Assembly (NCBI RefSeq): GCF_023078275.1
Contig: NC_062979.1
Location: 24,781,848 to 24,845,847, forward strand
Origin: Leguminivora glycinivorella
Lineage: Eukaryota > Arthropoda > Insecta > Lepidoptera > Tortricidae
Direction of reading: 5' to 3'
DNA: 64,000 nucleotides
The notes beneath the pieces are model-generated. The model worked only from the letters and a program-made list of their open reading frames with translations. It was not told the DNA's origin and did no database searches. Each line of letters starts with the position of its first letter. Positions within the stretch are counted from its first letter, which is position 1. This document shows positions 1 to 12,900 of the stretch, one piece after another. The translations under genes and the position numbers were made by a program.

Positions 1-36
1 ATTAACACCCCGTCGTTTTTGCGTCGGGGGTTAAAA
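1..36 (+). repeat. 3' end of hairpin-ended dispersed repeat
   Basis: The sequence contains a short hairpin (CACCCCGTCG, T-loop, GCGTCGGGGG) followed by TTAAAAAT. The same end closes a copy at 28520-28676. Related bodies lie at 57800-57965 (plus) and 21120-21345 (minus). Only the last bases of this copy are in the window. Confidence 0.6.
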
Positions 37-361
37 ATAAAATTGGTTTAAAATAGCCTGAGTATGTTTAATTATCATTTATTAAATATGTTGGTATACG
101 TGGTACAATCAGCATCAATATTAGCGGATGAAACGACGCAGTGCACGAATTGAAAATTTGAATATCGTGCCTTTCCTAATGTAACAAAATAATATATGAA
201 TTATGAATAACTTGTTTCCCCGGCAATATCTACTGTAAACGATCGTTGATGTCTTTTGTTCTCCTTTGTTTCCAAATAAAATGTATGAGCTTTCGTTAGC
301 CAATTGGCTTCTTTTTTTAATAATAATTTTCGCTTCCTAATTTTTCCTTCTATCATTTCAG
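37..361. other. Intron upstream of first visible exon
   Basis: AT-rich sequence ending in a pyrimidine stretch and the AG at 360-361. No other feature was recognised. Confidence 0.5.
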
Positions 362-2799
362 GTCAGCGTGACAAACCATTCGTGTCAGAGCACGATATGC
401 AGCTGCGGACCCCTCGGCCTGACATTCTCTCCGTGCCTCCCAATAATAACTACTTCGATGGTCTGAGGGAGGCGGAAACTAAGGTATTATCCCTCTCTCT
501 TTAGCCAGACTGTACCAGATGTGACAGGTCAGCGTGAAACATCATTTGTGTCAGAGCGCGATATGCAGCTATTACGGACGCTTCGGCCCGACATTCTCTG
601 CGTGCCACCCAACAGATGGTCTGAGAGAGGCGGAAACTAAGGTATTATCTCTCTCTTTCTCTTTAGCCAGTCTGTCCCAGATGTAGTGTCAGGCCAGCGT
701 GACACACCATTTGTGTCAGAGCACGATATCCATCTGCGGACTCCTCGGCCCGTCAATAACTATTTGGATGATCTGAGAGAGACGGTAACTAAGGTATTAT
801 CTCTCTTTAACCAGTCTGTCCCCTTCGAGTATCATGTCAGGTCAGGTCAAACCAGATACTTAAGTTGGATTTTATCGAGATTTTTAGTTACTTAACACAA
901 CCCACGACGTCGGTTATAAAATTTTGTTCTTATTTAGCCAAATCAAGGGCGTAAGTAATAATTAAGAATTAACTTTCAACAGCGCCAGAGCAAGTGACCT
1001 TTTGCTTACGAACTTTCAAATCAGAGCCAGTGTAGGAAGCCATTATATTTGGAAGTTAATGACATTTTGTCGCATCGTACAAAGCTTTGTATCGAGCTCA
1101 GAAATATTTTTAATATGTACGTATATTAAAGTTAACCGCTGTAGATTGTTCAAACCAAATTCGACCCTCGAATAAAAACAATCCATGCTAAAAACGATTT
1201 TCTGAAATCTAAATTCAATAAGGATGCAATGTCATTATCACCAAGTCTCATTAGCTAATTTTGGTTTCCATCGTCAGATCAGGAGAGGTTAATCAGGGCA
1301 CGGAACCCATTATTTTGAAGACAACTCTGTTTCATGGAAGAGATAATTTCTTAATCATACCAATTTCATATTATGCCTCGACTGGATGTAATCGAGATAC
1401 ATCAAAAAAATGTAAAACTAAATTTCACTATGCTACGCTACTATAAACCTAACTAGCCTAACATCTCTTCCAGTACGCGATCCACCCGAGCAACAGCATC
1501 GTGGGAATCCCGGACACCATCTCCACCAACAACGGGCTCGACAGCGCCAAGCAGACCTACCGCCCCCCCACCTCCTGGTCCACCGGCGTCGGCAGACCCC
1601 GGCCCAACTCCCAGGGAAGCGAAGACACTGGCCCTAGCAGACCAAATAGACCCACCACCTACTCCCAGGGAACCGAAGACTCCTTCACTGGTCCTAGTAG
1701 ACCAAATAGACCGACAACCTACTCCCAGGGAAGCGAAGACACCACTGGTCCTAGCAGACCCATAACTCAACAGACAGAAGACAGTTTCCCCGGAGCCAGC
1801 TCGAAACAAACTTCAAATGCTCAAAATCGCCCTCATAACCAACCTAGGCCACTGAATCGCCCCGAAAGACCAAGACCTACTCCTAACGTGCAAACTAATC
1901 TACCTGATGATGATATTACGGGTGCTGCTTCCCAAAGACCGAGCCCTACCTTCCAGCCTAACACTCAAAACACTGGCTTCACTGGATCAACAGGATTCCA
2001 TGATTCTTCAGTAAGTTCTACGACAGAAGCTAGCTCAGAAGAATTTGAGCTTGATATAAGAATGAAAAACACAGTAGACCCTGTAGTTAACTTTATAAAC
2101 AGATTTGATCCCAACTCACCAGATTCTCACAAAACTTCTATGACGAAAACTGAGATTATTAACCTAAACCAGCAGTTACCTGATGCTCAAGTCAGTTCAG
2201 AAGAAGATAGAACACCTAGAAGGAACAAAGGTAACGGAAATAATGTTAATAGAATAGCTGACCAAGGTAAAGGGGTTACGGAAAGCAGCAGATTTGATAC
2301 AGTTAACATTAAACCTACTGAGTCATTCGATCCTTTAGCGCCTAGTAAAGAGCTTCAACCGCCAAAACGCGACAGTACAGACCCACCAACATCAACTATA
2401 GGGCCTCCTATTTACTATGAATGGAAATGGGCAGTGCCAGCTTTCGGGCTAGAGCCTCCTAAACTAGGTAACATAAGTAATGAAAATGAGACGGAGACTC
2501 CTGAAGGTAGAAACGTTAAAACGAATCCGTTCAGCACAGTAACTCGACCAACGCCAGTAGAAGAAGTAGTGACTGCTAAGAATACGGAATATAACATTAG
2601 TTCTTACTTTGTTCCTGATTATGTCTTTCCTTTAGACAAGCCTCATCCAGGGTATGAAGATGAGAATGCTGAGACTTCCTTCAGTGTGAAGGTGTCTCGA
2701 CCGGGAAGAGCAAGTTATGGGGAGAACCCGAATTGCCCTCAGTGCCACCCCGCGTACGTAATTCCCGGGACTTGCGAGCCTTGTGTGGTGAAACGGTAA
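362..2799 (+). CDS. 3' part of a Pro/Ser/Thr-rich protein gene with C-terminal CxxC pairs
   Basis: Two exons are read: 362-483 (acceptor TTTCAG, donor AAG/GTATTA, ends in phase 0) and 1474-2799 (acceptor TCTTCCAG, starts in phase 0, stop TAA at 2797-2799). The last exon gives about 441 residues. Near its start it carries three runs of GPSRPNRPTTYSQG type, a low-complexity Pro/Ser/Thr stretch. A more ordered C-terminal part follows, containing YYEWKWAVPAFGLEPPKLG and ending in CPQC...CEPC plus a short basic tail. The two CxxC pairs could bind metal or form disulfides. Earlier exons lie outside the window, so a signal peptide cannot be judged. The composition would suit a secreted or cuticle/mucin-like protein, but I do not recognise the family. 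Confidence 0.7.
528..638 (+). pseudogene. Second tandem copy of exon 362-483, frame-broken
   Basis: It starts after an AG with GTCAGCGTGA, as the first copy does, and ends in the same ACTAAG/GTATTAT donor. An internal deletion shifts the frame, so the reading runs into TAA exactly at the donor. The repeat period is about 165 bp and includes the pyrimidine tract ahead of each acceptor. Confidence 0.65.
693..793 (+). CDS. Third tandem copy of exon 362-483, open and phase-compatible
   Basis: Acceptor TGTCAG, donor AAG/GTATTA. It encodes QRDTPFVSEHDIHLRTPRP, then a shortened NNYLDDLRETVTK, and ends in phase 0 like the first copy, so it could join the exon at 1474. It has lost seven codons relative to copy 1. 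It may be an alternative exon or simply decaying. A fourth remnant of the acceptor region lies near 805-850. Confidence 0.55.
794..1473 (+). other. Intron before the terminal exon
   Basis: AT-rich. Short ORFs here look random. Apart from the remnant exon-repeat start near 805-850, nothing was recognised. Confidence 0.5.
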
Positions 2800-2950
2800 C
2801 TCAGACGGCCATAGATATACTTTAAGAATCATGGGCGCGTGCGTGAATTGTCTAAAACCCATTATCTGCCTCTCTATCGCTCTAGCGTATTCGAGGGACA
2901 GAGGCAGAAAACTCTAGGTTTTTGATTTTTCCGATAGATTACCTGACGGT

Positions 2951-3045
2951 TTAGCACAACTTGCGTTGTCGCGCGCGAGTTCATACATCAAGCGCGACTT
3001 CAAGTATGGACTCGCGGGCGAGAGCGCAAGTTGTGTTAGACTAGA
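2951..3045. repeat. Foldback element
   Basis: The left arm AGCACAACTTGCGTTGTCGC and the right arm GCGCAAGTTGTGTTAG are inverted copies around a GC-rich centre. Probably a tiny MITE in the 3' UTR region. Confidence 0.55.
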
Positions 3046-3612
3046 CAAGACGTTTATATCAACTAAACAACTTTTACATTAGATTTTGATTTATGGGATG
3101 CCTTTTGGAAGCTAATGATGAAGAATGTTTTTTTCTGTTTTTTAACTTCGTGTCATAGTTAAGTTTAGTATGACTTGCGTTACAAAATTGTCCTAAGGAT
3201 TGAAAAAGTCAAAAGTTGCCAATTTAGGGTAAGAAATACTCTCCATTCAACCAACGCGCATGGAGTATACATTAACGTATGAGAACTTATAGAGGGCAGC
3301 ACCTGCTTACTAAATCTCATATCAAGTAATAGTTTTCATTTTATGCCACATTTTATGCAAGATAGTTCACGCACGGTCGTCAATGTAAAACGTAGAAATC
3401 AATGATAAATATTCAGTGCGTACACACTGTGCAAATTATTGTAGAATATTTGTTGGTCAACGTTTGTATGGTGTGTCCGCACTTGAGTAAAATATACGAT
3501 TGTTAAGTTTTAGATATGCAGGGTCCAATCAGATGGATATTTGCAAATAAAGATGCTGTTAATAATTAATTACAATGTCGTTAGTTTTAAAATACATTAT
3601 TGTAGTTTGTAC

Positions 3613-3772
3613 AACAGCCCGGCAAAAAAGAGAAGAAATTAATAGAGGCGCCACCGTCTATGTAAACCGTTTTGCATGTGACAACTGTTGAGCCACTTTA
3701 GTATGAGAACAGTAAGTGTTGCTATGATAAAAAAAATAGTTCCATTTCTACTCTTTTTTGCCAAACTGTACT
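3613..3772. repeat. Small MITE with GGCAAAAAAGAG ends
   Basis: Left end CAGCCCGGCAAAAAAGAG. Right end CTCTTTTTTGCCAAACTG. These are inverted copies with one or two mismatches. No coding content. Confidence 0.5.
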
Positions 3773-4774
3773 ACCATAGACTAAAATAGTTTTTTAAAGG
3801 TAGACGAGCATTTCTTAAGTTTTATTACAGCCTGTATTATATAGCGGGTACTGAAGAAACTCTCATGACAGCTTTTTAATTTAAAACTTAATAGTAATAG
3901 ACTCAACCCAAATGTAAAGTTCAAACGCATTATTTAATAAGATTAATTTTATTTATAGTAACCACCTGAATATACTGGAAACCATAACCAAATAAAAAAT
4001 ATATATAAAAAAAATGACGCCGTGGCGGCGAACAACTTTTGTCGATTTTAAAATGATACGCGACGCGTATCATACGCCACACGTAAAAAACCTTGATGAC
4101 ACACCTCTCGTGTCATCCGCACAGAAACGGTTAAAAAACATGTACCTAATGATTGTGTTTTTTTTTTAGAATTTTGTTATTGTTTCTAGTATAGTAACAC
4201 ACTTAAAGTAATAAATAGATACATAAATGTACCTATTACTTTGCCCGTCTTAGCCTAATAATTGTATTAGTAACCCTATTTTGTAAAAAAGTATAGTTAT
4301 ACATAAATACCTATGTATGTACAGTCATGACATAAAGACGAAGTCAGCTTTAGATTTATTTACTGTTTATTTATACAGATAGTTTTATAAAGTTGCCTGT
4401 AATACTGTATAAAATGTGCCTATTACCAATTAAAATATTTTTACAAATTATTTGTTTCTTATTATATTGTAATCCCTTAATTCTGATATATTGACCCGTG
4501 TCACAGTATAACAAAGAGTACTATCGTACAGTATGGCCACTTCCGCTCCCCGCTGAAAGCGCCGCCCACCCCCTCTCGGTTACCTCACAGTTACCGCCTG
4601 TCAAAAACGCGAACAGTCAACCTGTCATATCTCACTCATACAAGCATGGTACGCGTTCACCTATACGAGCTTAGAATGTGTGCTAGGAACGCGCCTCTTT
4701 CATATATTTCATCGCCAGTGTCCGAGATGTGCCCGTGTGGTGACGGGTTAAGTATGTATTCCACTAATCCTGTT

Positions 4775-5316
4775 TTTAGGGTTCCGTAGTCAACTAGGAA
4801 CCCTTATAGTTTCGCCATGTCTGGCTGTCCGTCCGTCCGCGGATAATCTCAGTAACCGTAAGCACTAGAAAGCTGAAATTTGGTACCAATATGTATATCA
4901 ATCACGCCAACAAAGTGCAAAAATAAAAAATGGTAAAACATGTTTTATTAGGGTACCCCCCCTACATGTAAAGTGGGGGCTGATATTTTTTTTCATTCCA
5001 ACCCCAACGTGTGATATATTGTTGGATAGGTATTCAAAAATGAGTAAGGGTTTACTAAGATCGTTTTTTGATAATATTAATATTTTCGGAAATAATCGCT
5101 CCTAAAGGAAAAAAAAGTGCGTAACCCCCCCCCTCTAACTTTTGAAACATATGTTTAAAATAAAAAATATGAAAAAAATCACCAAAGTAGAACTTTATAA
5201 AGACTTTCTAGGAAAATTGTTTTGAATTTGATAGGTTCAGTAGTTTTTGAGAAAAATACGAAAAACTACGGAACCCTACACTGAGCGTGGCCCGACACGC
5301 TCTTGGCCGGTTTTTT
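4775..5316 (+). repeat. Dispersed repeat with GGTTCCGTAG ends
   Basis: It begins AGGGTTCCGTAGTCAACTAG and ends with CTACGGAACCCTACACTGAG followed by CACGCTCTTGGCCGG. A nearly full copy in the opposite orientation is at 19020-19565. Partial copies are at 43510-43690, 47838-48012, 31150-31395 and, more diverged, 52480-52620. No ORF. It behaves as a high-copy non-autonomous element. Confidence 0.75.
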
Positions 5317-6380
5317 CCCTGTAGTTTCGTAGAAGTCGACTGTGGGATATGGGTTCAATTCTGTTGTAGACTGTGGGCTAGTAATCACCTGTGACTCATT
5401 GCAAATTATTATCACAATAAGGCATACCTATGCATGTTTTTTTTAAATTCTTGTATACGAATCTACTAGTTATTACATTACTAAAAATATAGTTATGTGT
5501 CGGAATCTAATTTATTTTGAGACAAATAAGACAAGTTACTCAGTCATTACGTTCATTTATTATTTACATACCTAACTACAGTTACGTCATAAATATCTGT
5601 ACAAAATGCATCATCCATGCGCTTGTAGCAAACTTACAAAAACTCACAGCATTTTAAATCTAGCGTGTTCGTATATCATTTAATTTGTGTGACTCGCAAT
5701 CATATTATAAATACAGTGTGTTTCCACGTTACCGGCAAATGTTTTTTTTTTAAAGCGTATTATAAGTTATAATTTATAACAAAATAGTTATTTTACTTAA
5801 CCATGATTTTAATTTCATTCATAAATGAATATGTTGATTTTCTGATATACGCAAAACGATTGCTAATGTATTATATTTTTTTCAAGTGTTAACAAATGCC
5901 TGCTTGGTAGCACACTGTATAATATGGGACCTAACATTTTTTTCATCACAATTTCGGGTCTGGCCCACCAAAAGTTGTCGAGTCTACTTCGATTACCTAA
6001 CATGTACGGGTATACACAATATTTAAAGTCACGTACAGGTCGAACGCGATTAATAGTACATTACATCAGAGGCCGGGAAAATGAGGATTTCCGGCCAAGT
6101 GGGTATATACGGCCGAGCGAGCGTGCGAGCGAGGCCGGATAGGGATACGAGGCCGGGAATCCGTTTTCACGCCGAGGCATGTATAGTGCTTTTCTCAAAC
6201 ATACAATGAAATAAAAAAAATGCTCTAAAGGACAATATTTTATAAAAAAAAGTTACTTTGCAGGCCTAGGCCTAAAAAATAATATGAAATACCTTTACAG
6301 TCCTCTAGAGTTGTTGCGCCCAAAAAGCGATACTTCCCAGCCCATTTTAAGGAACGTAAAGACAATATATCATTGCATGT
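5317..6380. other. AT-rich intergenic sequence
   Basis: No gene recognised. A GC-richer patch at 6065-6180 repeats the word GGCCG(G/A) several times. The single ORF across it is not convincing. Confidence 0.35.
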
Positions 6381-6382
6381 TT

Positions 6383-6768
6383 GAGAAAAAAACATTATTT
6401 TACCTTTTTTCCGACGTTTCGGCCAGCCGGTGTCAGACGTCGTGCGGTGGAGAATAAACATTAACACTTGCGCAATCAAGAACCCGCCTGGTAAACTTTC
6501 CTCAGGTGCCGGAGAATCCGCTGGGTGGGTTCTCACCATACAAGCGGGCAGTTAAAATTACGACCGGTTTCTGACGTAGTGCGCCATTTTTTATCTGGTA
6601 GTGGATGTGTTAAACAAGGATGGGAAGATCAATTTTATTTGTCACAGTTTGGTCATGGTGGTGTTTACATCTCCGTCGACACTTTGCTGGGACAACAGTC
6701 TTCCGTGATGGCCACGTGAAAACTAGCCTAAACGTCGGAAAAAAGGTGAAATAACGTTATTTTTTGAA
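6383..6768. repeat. TIR element, CCGACGTTT ends
   Basis: Left end AACATTATTTTACCTTTTTT followed by CCGACGTTT. Right end AAACGTCGGAAAAAAGGTGA followed by AATAACGTT. These are good inverted copies about 385 bp apart. ORFs inside are short and unconvincing, so it is non-autonomous. Confidence 0.55.
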
Positions 6769-6939
6769 ACGATTACTACTTTATTCTATCTCGATCGACC
6801 CGTGTGACTTTAAAAACCAATAAAAGTTGTTAAGTAAGAACCTACACACCTGCTTCAATTACCTAACAAGTATGGGTACAGTTGAAACACCTGTGGTTGA
6901 ACGAAACGTATGGGGTGTATGGTCTCCATACTATGGAGC

Positions 6940-9900
6940 CTAGTCGGAGTGTATTTCGTCGGCCACCTGCTGCCATTTGGCGACCATGCTGGACACCGTC
7001 TTGTGTTTCAGCCCGATTGAGGACGATATCTTCACCTGTAACGAAAACGATGTTATTTTAATATTTATCTTTATCAGAGGCTATGTGTAAAGATTTGCCT
7101 TCGTATTGTTAAGGAAACGTACGAACGTGTCATGTTATTTCAGTCAGTCACAGTACAAGATGTACTGACATTGACTGAACTAGGAAGGCAAATACGATGC
7201 GAAGAAAACCTTTCCCCTTCGCGCTACATCTGTTTTATGTAAAAATAAAAAAATAAAAACATAATTCAATCGAGTTCAGCTCATGTGTTAATTTTTATAG
7301 ACACCAGACAAGGGGCCCATTTCTCGAAGGTACAAGTTACAATTTACAAGTGGTTGTCAATGTCTAATTCTGAAAATACCCCGACACAGTTCGTACGCTG
7401 TTACTATACAAGTGCGAAAAATAGGAAATTTGAAACTCGTGTCGATAAATTCAAACACGAACAAGGAGATAATATTTTTAGGTTTAAATTCCTTTGGCAG
7501 CTAGGGATATTGGGGTGAAGTGGGTACTATGGGGCTAGGAGTTAAAATACTACCAATATTCGCTGATCTCATTGATGGTTATTAGATTTCTTCTTCGAAA
7601 TCTTAGTATCTTTCTTTTTAGATTCTGTTTCCTTTGATAAGGGGTTCAGGCAAAAGTGGGTCCCGTGGAGGGCGGGGTGGATTTCTCAAGAATTCTGACG
7701 ACTTACCTTAGATTTCTTCTTAGAAGTCTTGGTTTCCTTAGATTCTGGTTCCTTCGGCAAGGGGGGATGTTCGGGCGAAGCGGGGCCCGTGGTGGGTGGA
7801 GTAGATTTTTCTAGTTCCGCGATGTCGCTGTAGAACGAGAGGAGCTCGTCACCTATCTCTTTCTTTGGTTCCTGTAATGAAATGCAATTTAAAGATTTAG
7901 TAAGTATAGTAAGAATAATTACAAATATCGTGAGTGACTATATACTCTAACAAGACACTTGTGGTATTGAAAGCAAAGACAATAAAACTCAGCAGAATTT
8001 AAATAAAGTCTAAGATAAAGAGTATGTCAGGGTGGGAATAAAGCAAAAGGGTAACGTCGTGTCTTGCGTGGGCGACGGTCGCGCGACCGTCGCCGTCGCG
8101 TCTCATCGCATCGTCTACTTCCATATCGATAAGGTTTGATTTCGTATGCGTCGCATCTCCGTCGCGCGACCGTCGCCCACGCAAGCCGGTGTGTTCAATA
8201 GAGCGAGGGGATACTTTACTCCGGGGCAAAGACTGCTCTTGTACAAGTCGCAAGTTAGACCCCACATGGAGTACTGCTGTCACCTTTGGGCAGGAGCACC
8301 TGGATACCAGCTTGGACCCTTTGACTCGATCCAGAGACTGTACGAATTGTCGACGATCCCAAACTCACAGGCGGCATTGAACCCTTAAGTGTAAGGAGGT
8401 ACTTCGCCTCCTTATGTGTGTTCTATCGCCTGTACAATGGGTTGTGTTCTGAAGAACTGTTTGACATGGGGTGTGTAATGATTAGTATAACTTTTTTTGG
8501 TATAATAACGTTTGATATAACAACATTTCGTATATATTTAAAGGATATAATCACTCATTTGACATAATTAACATTTGGTATAACCACAAAATATCTACTT
8601 TTATTTTGTATAATCATTATTTCGTATAACACTTATTTATAATAACCGTTATATGGTATAACTATCTATTGATATACGATTACTATAATATAACTAGCAA
8701 ACAGTATAAAACATTTCATGAATTAATTTTATTCTTTTTTGAAGGGATCACAGTTCTAACCTAACCTAACCTACTTTTCTGATAGCAGTACATATGTTTA
8801 AGGGTCAAAGTTCCAACCTAACCTATTTTTCTGGTAGCAGCGCGTTGTGTGTAGGGGGTCACAGTTCTAACCTAATCTACTTTTCTGGTAAATGATGGAT
8901 CTAATTTATTGTACAATTGTTTTTTATTCTATCTGTGCTTTAGAAAAAAATTGTGTTATACAATTTATTTATTATAGGAAATAAGCATTATACTAAAAGT
9001 ATGTTATAATAAATGTTATTCGAAAAAATATCATTATATTAAATAAGACTTATACAATTTGTTAGTATATTATTTGTTGTTATATGATTCAATAATTATA
9101 TCAAATGATCGTTATAACGACTAAAAATATATCAAAAAAAGTTATATTGATCGATACGCACCCGTTTGACATGATGCCAACGGCCACTTTTCATCATCGC
9201 ACCGCTCGCCATCGACAGGGCGCTCATCCACACACCTTAGAACCTAAATGGTCGCGCACCGTGCGGTTTCAGAGGAATTTCCTCCCACGACCGTTCCGGC
9301 TGTGGAATGAGCTCCCTGTCGAGGTATTCCCGATGAACTACAGTATGGGGTTCTTCAAAAAAGGAGCGTATAAGTTTCTAATGGGTCGGCAACGCGCACG
9401 TGACACCCCTTGAGTTGCAGGCGTCCATAGGTGTTACGGTGACAGCTTTTCATCAGGCGGGCCGTATACCTGTTTGCCGCTGACGTGGTATTAAAAAAAA
9501 AGCTACGGTTTAAGAGCGGCGGCGTGATCCCACGCGGCGGCTGCGGTATGTGTAGTATTTAGTTTCTGAAGCTGCTTAACGCGTGAGCTGCTTATGATCA
9601 TTATTTACGGCTCAGCCACGACATCAGTCTAAGCGCGACAGCGGTGAGCGGTGGCCATACATTGAACCGAGACAGCGATGGGAGTTTTCATTCGCACGTA
9701 TGGCTGCCGCTCGCCGCTGTCGCGCTTAGACCAATGTCGTGGCCGGGCCGTTAGTGATGAGTAAGTTACCGGCGGCAGCGGCGGCGGCTCGTCGGTGCCG
9801 GGCGGCGGCGGGTCGCGCCACGCGGGCGGCGGCGGCGTGGCGGGCCGCGCGGGGGGCAGCGGCGCCGCGGGGGGAGGCACCGGGGGGAGTGGGGGTTGCA

Positions 9901-12900
9901 CCGCCTCCTGGAACAAACAAAAATACCTATAGAATAATAGTGTCGATTAAAATTGTCTTGGGATTTTCGAAAAATAACAGAAACTTTAGCCTCGTCTTAA
10001 ATTAAACCGAACTAAATTAAATAATCGAAACGGGTATCGATTTGTACAAAACACCCAGGCAAATATAGTAGGAATTTTTTGAGATGGTTTTTTGGCTTTT
10101 GCCCTAATCTATTAATGTCTCTGTTATTCACGGCGGCTAACACCCGTCTCCAGCGCACGCGCTATAGTCTCAGTGTAGTTAAAAAGCAACTATCATAATA
10201 GTAATAAGGTTCAAATCCATAAAAAGCCCTTTCGGAGATAACACGTTTTGTCGTCTTCAAAAAAGTTACTGTAAACTGTTTCATAAATTTAAACCTTATT
10301 GTTATCATGATAGTTGCTTTTTAGGGTCCCCCCACATCTAGCTAGCCGCTGTGAATAATAGAAACAAAAGCTTTTGTTTAACAGATTATGGCAAAAGCCA
10401 AAAAACCATCTCAAAAAATTCATACTATAATCTAACCGATAACCCTCAGTTTCTCATAGCGGTGGTGTGTTGTATGTCTCCATAATATATATGGACGCCG
10501 TAACATGCGAAACACGATCTCTACAACAGGATACAAACTACAAACACATTTGACCTGGCAACGTCAGTGACTTCGACCTCGTATTTATTTTAGATTAAAC
10601 TAAAATACTAAACACCTTACCTCCCTTAAGAAACGATATCTTAATGCATATCTCCATATCCATGGTCTCAGCTGCATATTCCCAACTGTAGCGGCTTGTC
10701 TTAGGCCCCACGAGTAGGCCTCGCACTCACCTTAGGCTCGTCAGGAGACGGCGGCGTGGTGCATATCTCCATATCCATGGTCTCAGCTGCAACTGCATAT
10801 TCCCAACTGTAGCGGCTTGTCTTAGGCCACACGAGTAGGCCTCGCACTCACCTTAGGCTCGTCAGGAGACGGCGGCGTGGTGCATATCTCCATATCCATG
10901 GTCTCAGCTGCAACTGCATATTCCCAACTGTAGCGGCTTGTCTTAGGCCCCACGAGTAGGCCTCGCACTCACCTTAGGCTCATCAGGAGGCGGCGGCGTG
11001 GTGCATATCTCCATGTCCGTGGTCTCGGCGGCCGGGTACTCCCACTGCGTGAAGCCGTCGGCCTCGCGCCGGTACCGGTAGCGGCCCTCCGACCTGCAAA
11101 TGACGGACGTACAAACACCGGTATTGGGGGCGGGCAGGGGCCGGCAGTCTGTGGGAGCTTAAAGAGATGTCGCTACTGTTCAAATATTTGTTTATTGCGC
11201 GTTCTTTTAACTTGTTTTTTATGTAAAGCTCAAGACTGAACAATACTGCTCAACAAGATACGTAAAATTTAAATAGCATGAAAAACTTGTTGAAAACACG
11301 GGGACAATGCCGTCCTCAAAACTAAGGACTTTTAAAACTTTACATATACAATTTTAACTATGTGTAAAAATTGTGAAGTTTAATTTGACGTGTTTATTTG
11401 TAAGCCAAAATTGTTATTTGATACGGAACTTTGTACATAGTTTAAGTGGAACTTATTTTATTACATAATATATGTTGAATGTAATACATTTGGCCTACTC
11501 AGGACAAAGTCAAAAATAGTTACTTATAGTAAATTGTTTTGAACTTAATTTACTGAGAAAAAAACATTATTTTATTCAAATCGCTTTTCATCTTTTATGT
11601 TTATTTGCTACGCTTCACACATTAAATTCCCACAGACTGCGAGCAAACTTAAAATTAAGCAACTCAGTCAAAAGAAAACCGTATACTTAATCCCTTGGTC
11701 CTTTATACTTCCTAAACTCACGACAACGTGCAGTGATTTCAGAAAATATTCTATATGTGTACGATAGTTCCGTTTTCGGTCCTTTGCAGGTGGCCAGTCA
11801 CTCGGGGTGCCTTAGTTATAAAACTATGTAGGAATCTAAATTTGAATGGAACTACTTTAGACTTATAATTTATGTTATACAAAGTTTCTTATTCAAATAT
11901 CTAAAAACGGATAGTAAATTTACTCAATAATACAATTTGATTAGCTTTACACGATGAAATAAAAAGGATCATTCAAACTTTGCATAGTGACTTTTGAGGT
12001 CATAATGAACAGTTTTTACTATAGGACCAGTGCAGAAATCGCAAAAAAAATTGGCTCCTTCTATGGAACAGCCAATTTTTTTTTTCGCGATTTCGACATT
12101 GGTCCTATAGTAAAAATTGTTCATTATAACCTCAAAAGTCACTATGCAAAGTTTGAATGATCCTTTTTATTTCACCCTGTATAACGAACAAATTGTTAGC
12201 TAAAATTTTAAACCTAAAAATATCTAAAGTCATATAAATTGTAGATCACAAGTTATCGAACACATGATTCCATTAAAAGTTATAAATATCAAAGGCACCC
12301 ATAATATTGACGACCTCGTGTAGCCAAGGTATTCTGTCAGCTTCTGAAATAGATCAAAGTGCATAAATCTTGAAAATCAAACATGATTAGTTATGTAATT
12401 CTTCTTACCAATATCCTCGGCGCGAAGTCTTCACTTCCAGTTTTGAGGTTTCTTCTTAGGTCTTCTATCTTCATGTCACTTATTTTTTAAAGTTGTTAGA
12501 TTTTACAATTAAATTAATGGCAAATATGGGCTTTACAAATTAGTTACATTACAAGTAGTATATGTTGGACTTTGAATTATTTAATAGTTTTTTTGTAAGA
12601 TTTTATGAAATAGACCCAAAATGTTATAATGACGTGTAGTTGTAGGTTGTAGTTTTAATAAAAATTAAAATATCAACAAATTAATTAAATTTTAGGGTTA
12701 CTTTAAAGTAAACTCTTTACATTTGATTAATCATTTTATTAATTATCACAGATATCGGTATCACAGATTGTTAAAGATAACTCTATACAATTTTAATTAT
12801 TAACATTATTTGTTGTTAATCATTATTTTGTCAACAAATCAATATTTTGCAACACGCAACAAATGGAAAGCACAATAATTCAAACATTAAATCTTACTGA

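Larger units (their letters stand above)
2800..4500. other. 3' UTR and intergenic AT-rich sequence
   Basis: AATAAA-type signals occur near 3546 and 4210, but the real poly(A) site cannot be chosen. Two small inverted-repeat elements (2951-3045 and 3613-3772) lie inside. Nothing else was recognised. Confidence 0.4.

Noticed and set aside
1453..1809. 118-residue minus ORF
   Set aside because: Antisense to the repetitive GPSRPNRP region of the plus-strand terminal exon. Gly/Ser-rich composition is a by-product.
4501..4735. GC-richer block possibly acting as a promoter
   Set aside because: No gene starts nearby on either strand. More likely a dispersed repeat, but no second copy in the window proves it.
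8758..8880. Telomere-like (CCTAA) run
   Set aside because: Only about four units, inside the core of a MULE-like element and part of a 57-bp repeat. Not evidence of a telomere or a fusion site.
9726..10005. Ala/Arg-rich ORFs over the GC-rich patch
   Set aside because: They are other-frame or antisense shadows of FNBP4 exon 8, whose polyproline frame has proper splice sites and phase.
12380..12480. Short minus exon-like reading MKIEDLRRNLKTG with GTAAGA donor
   Set aside because: Lies between FNBP4 exons 6 and 7, but its outgoing phase does not match exon 7, and exons 6 and 7 already join perfectly to complete WW2. Possibly noise.
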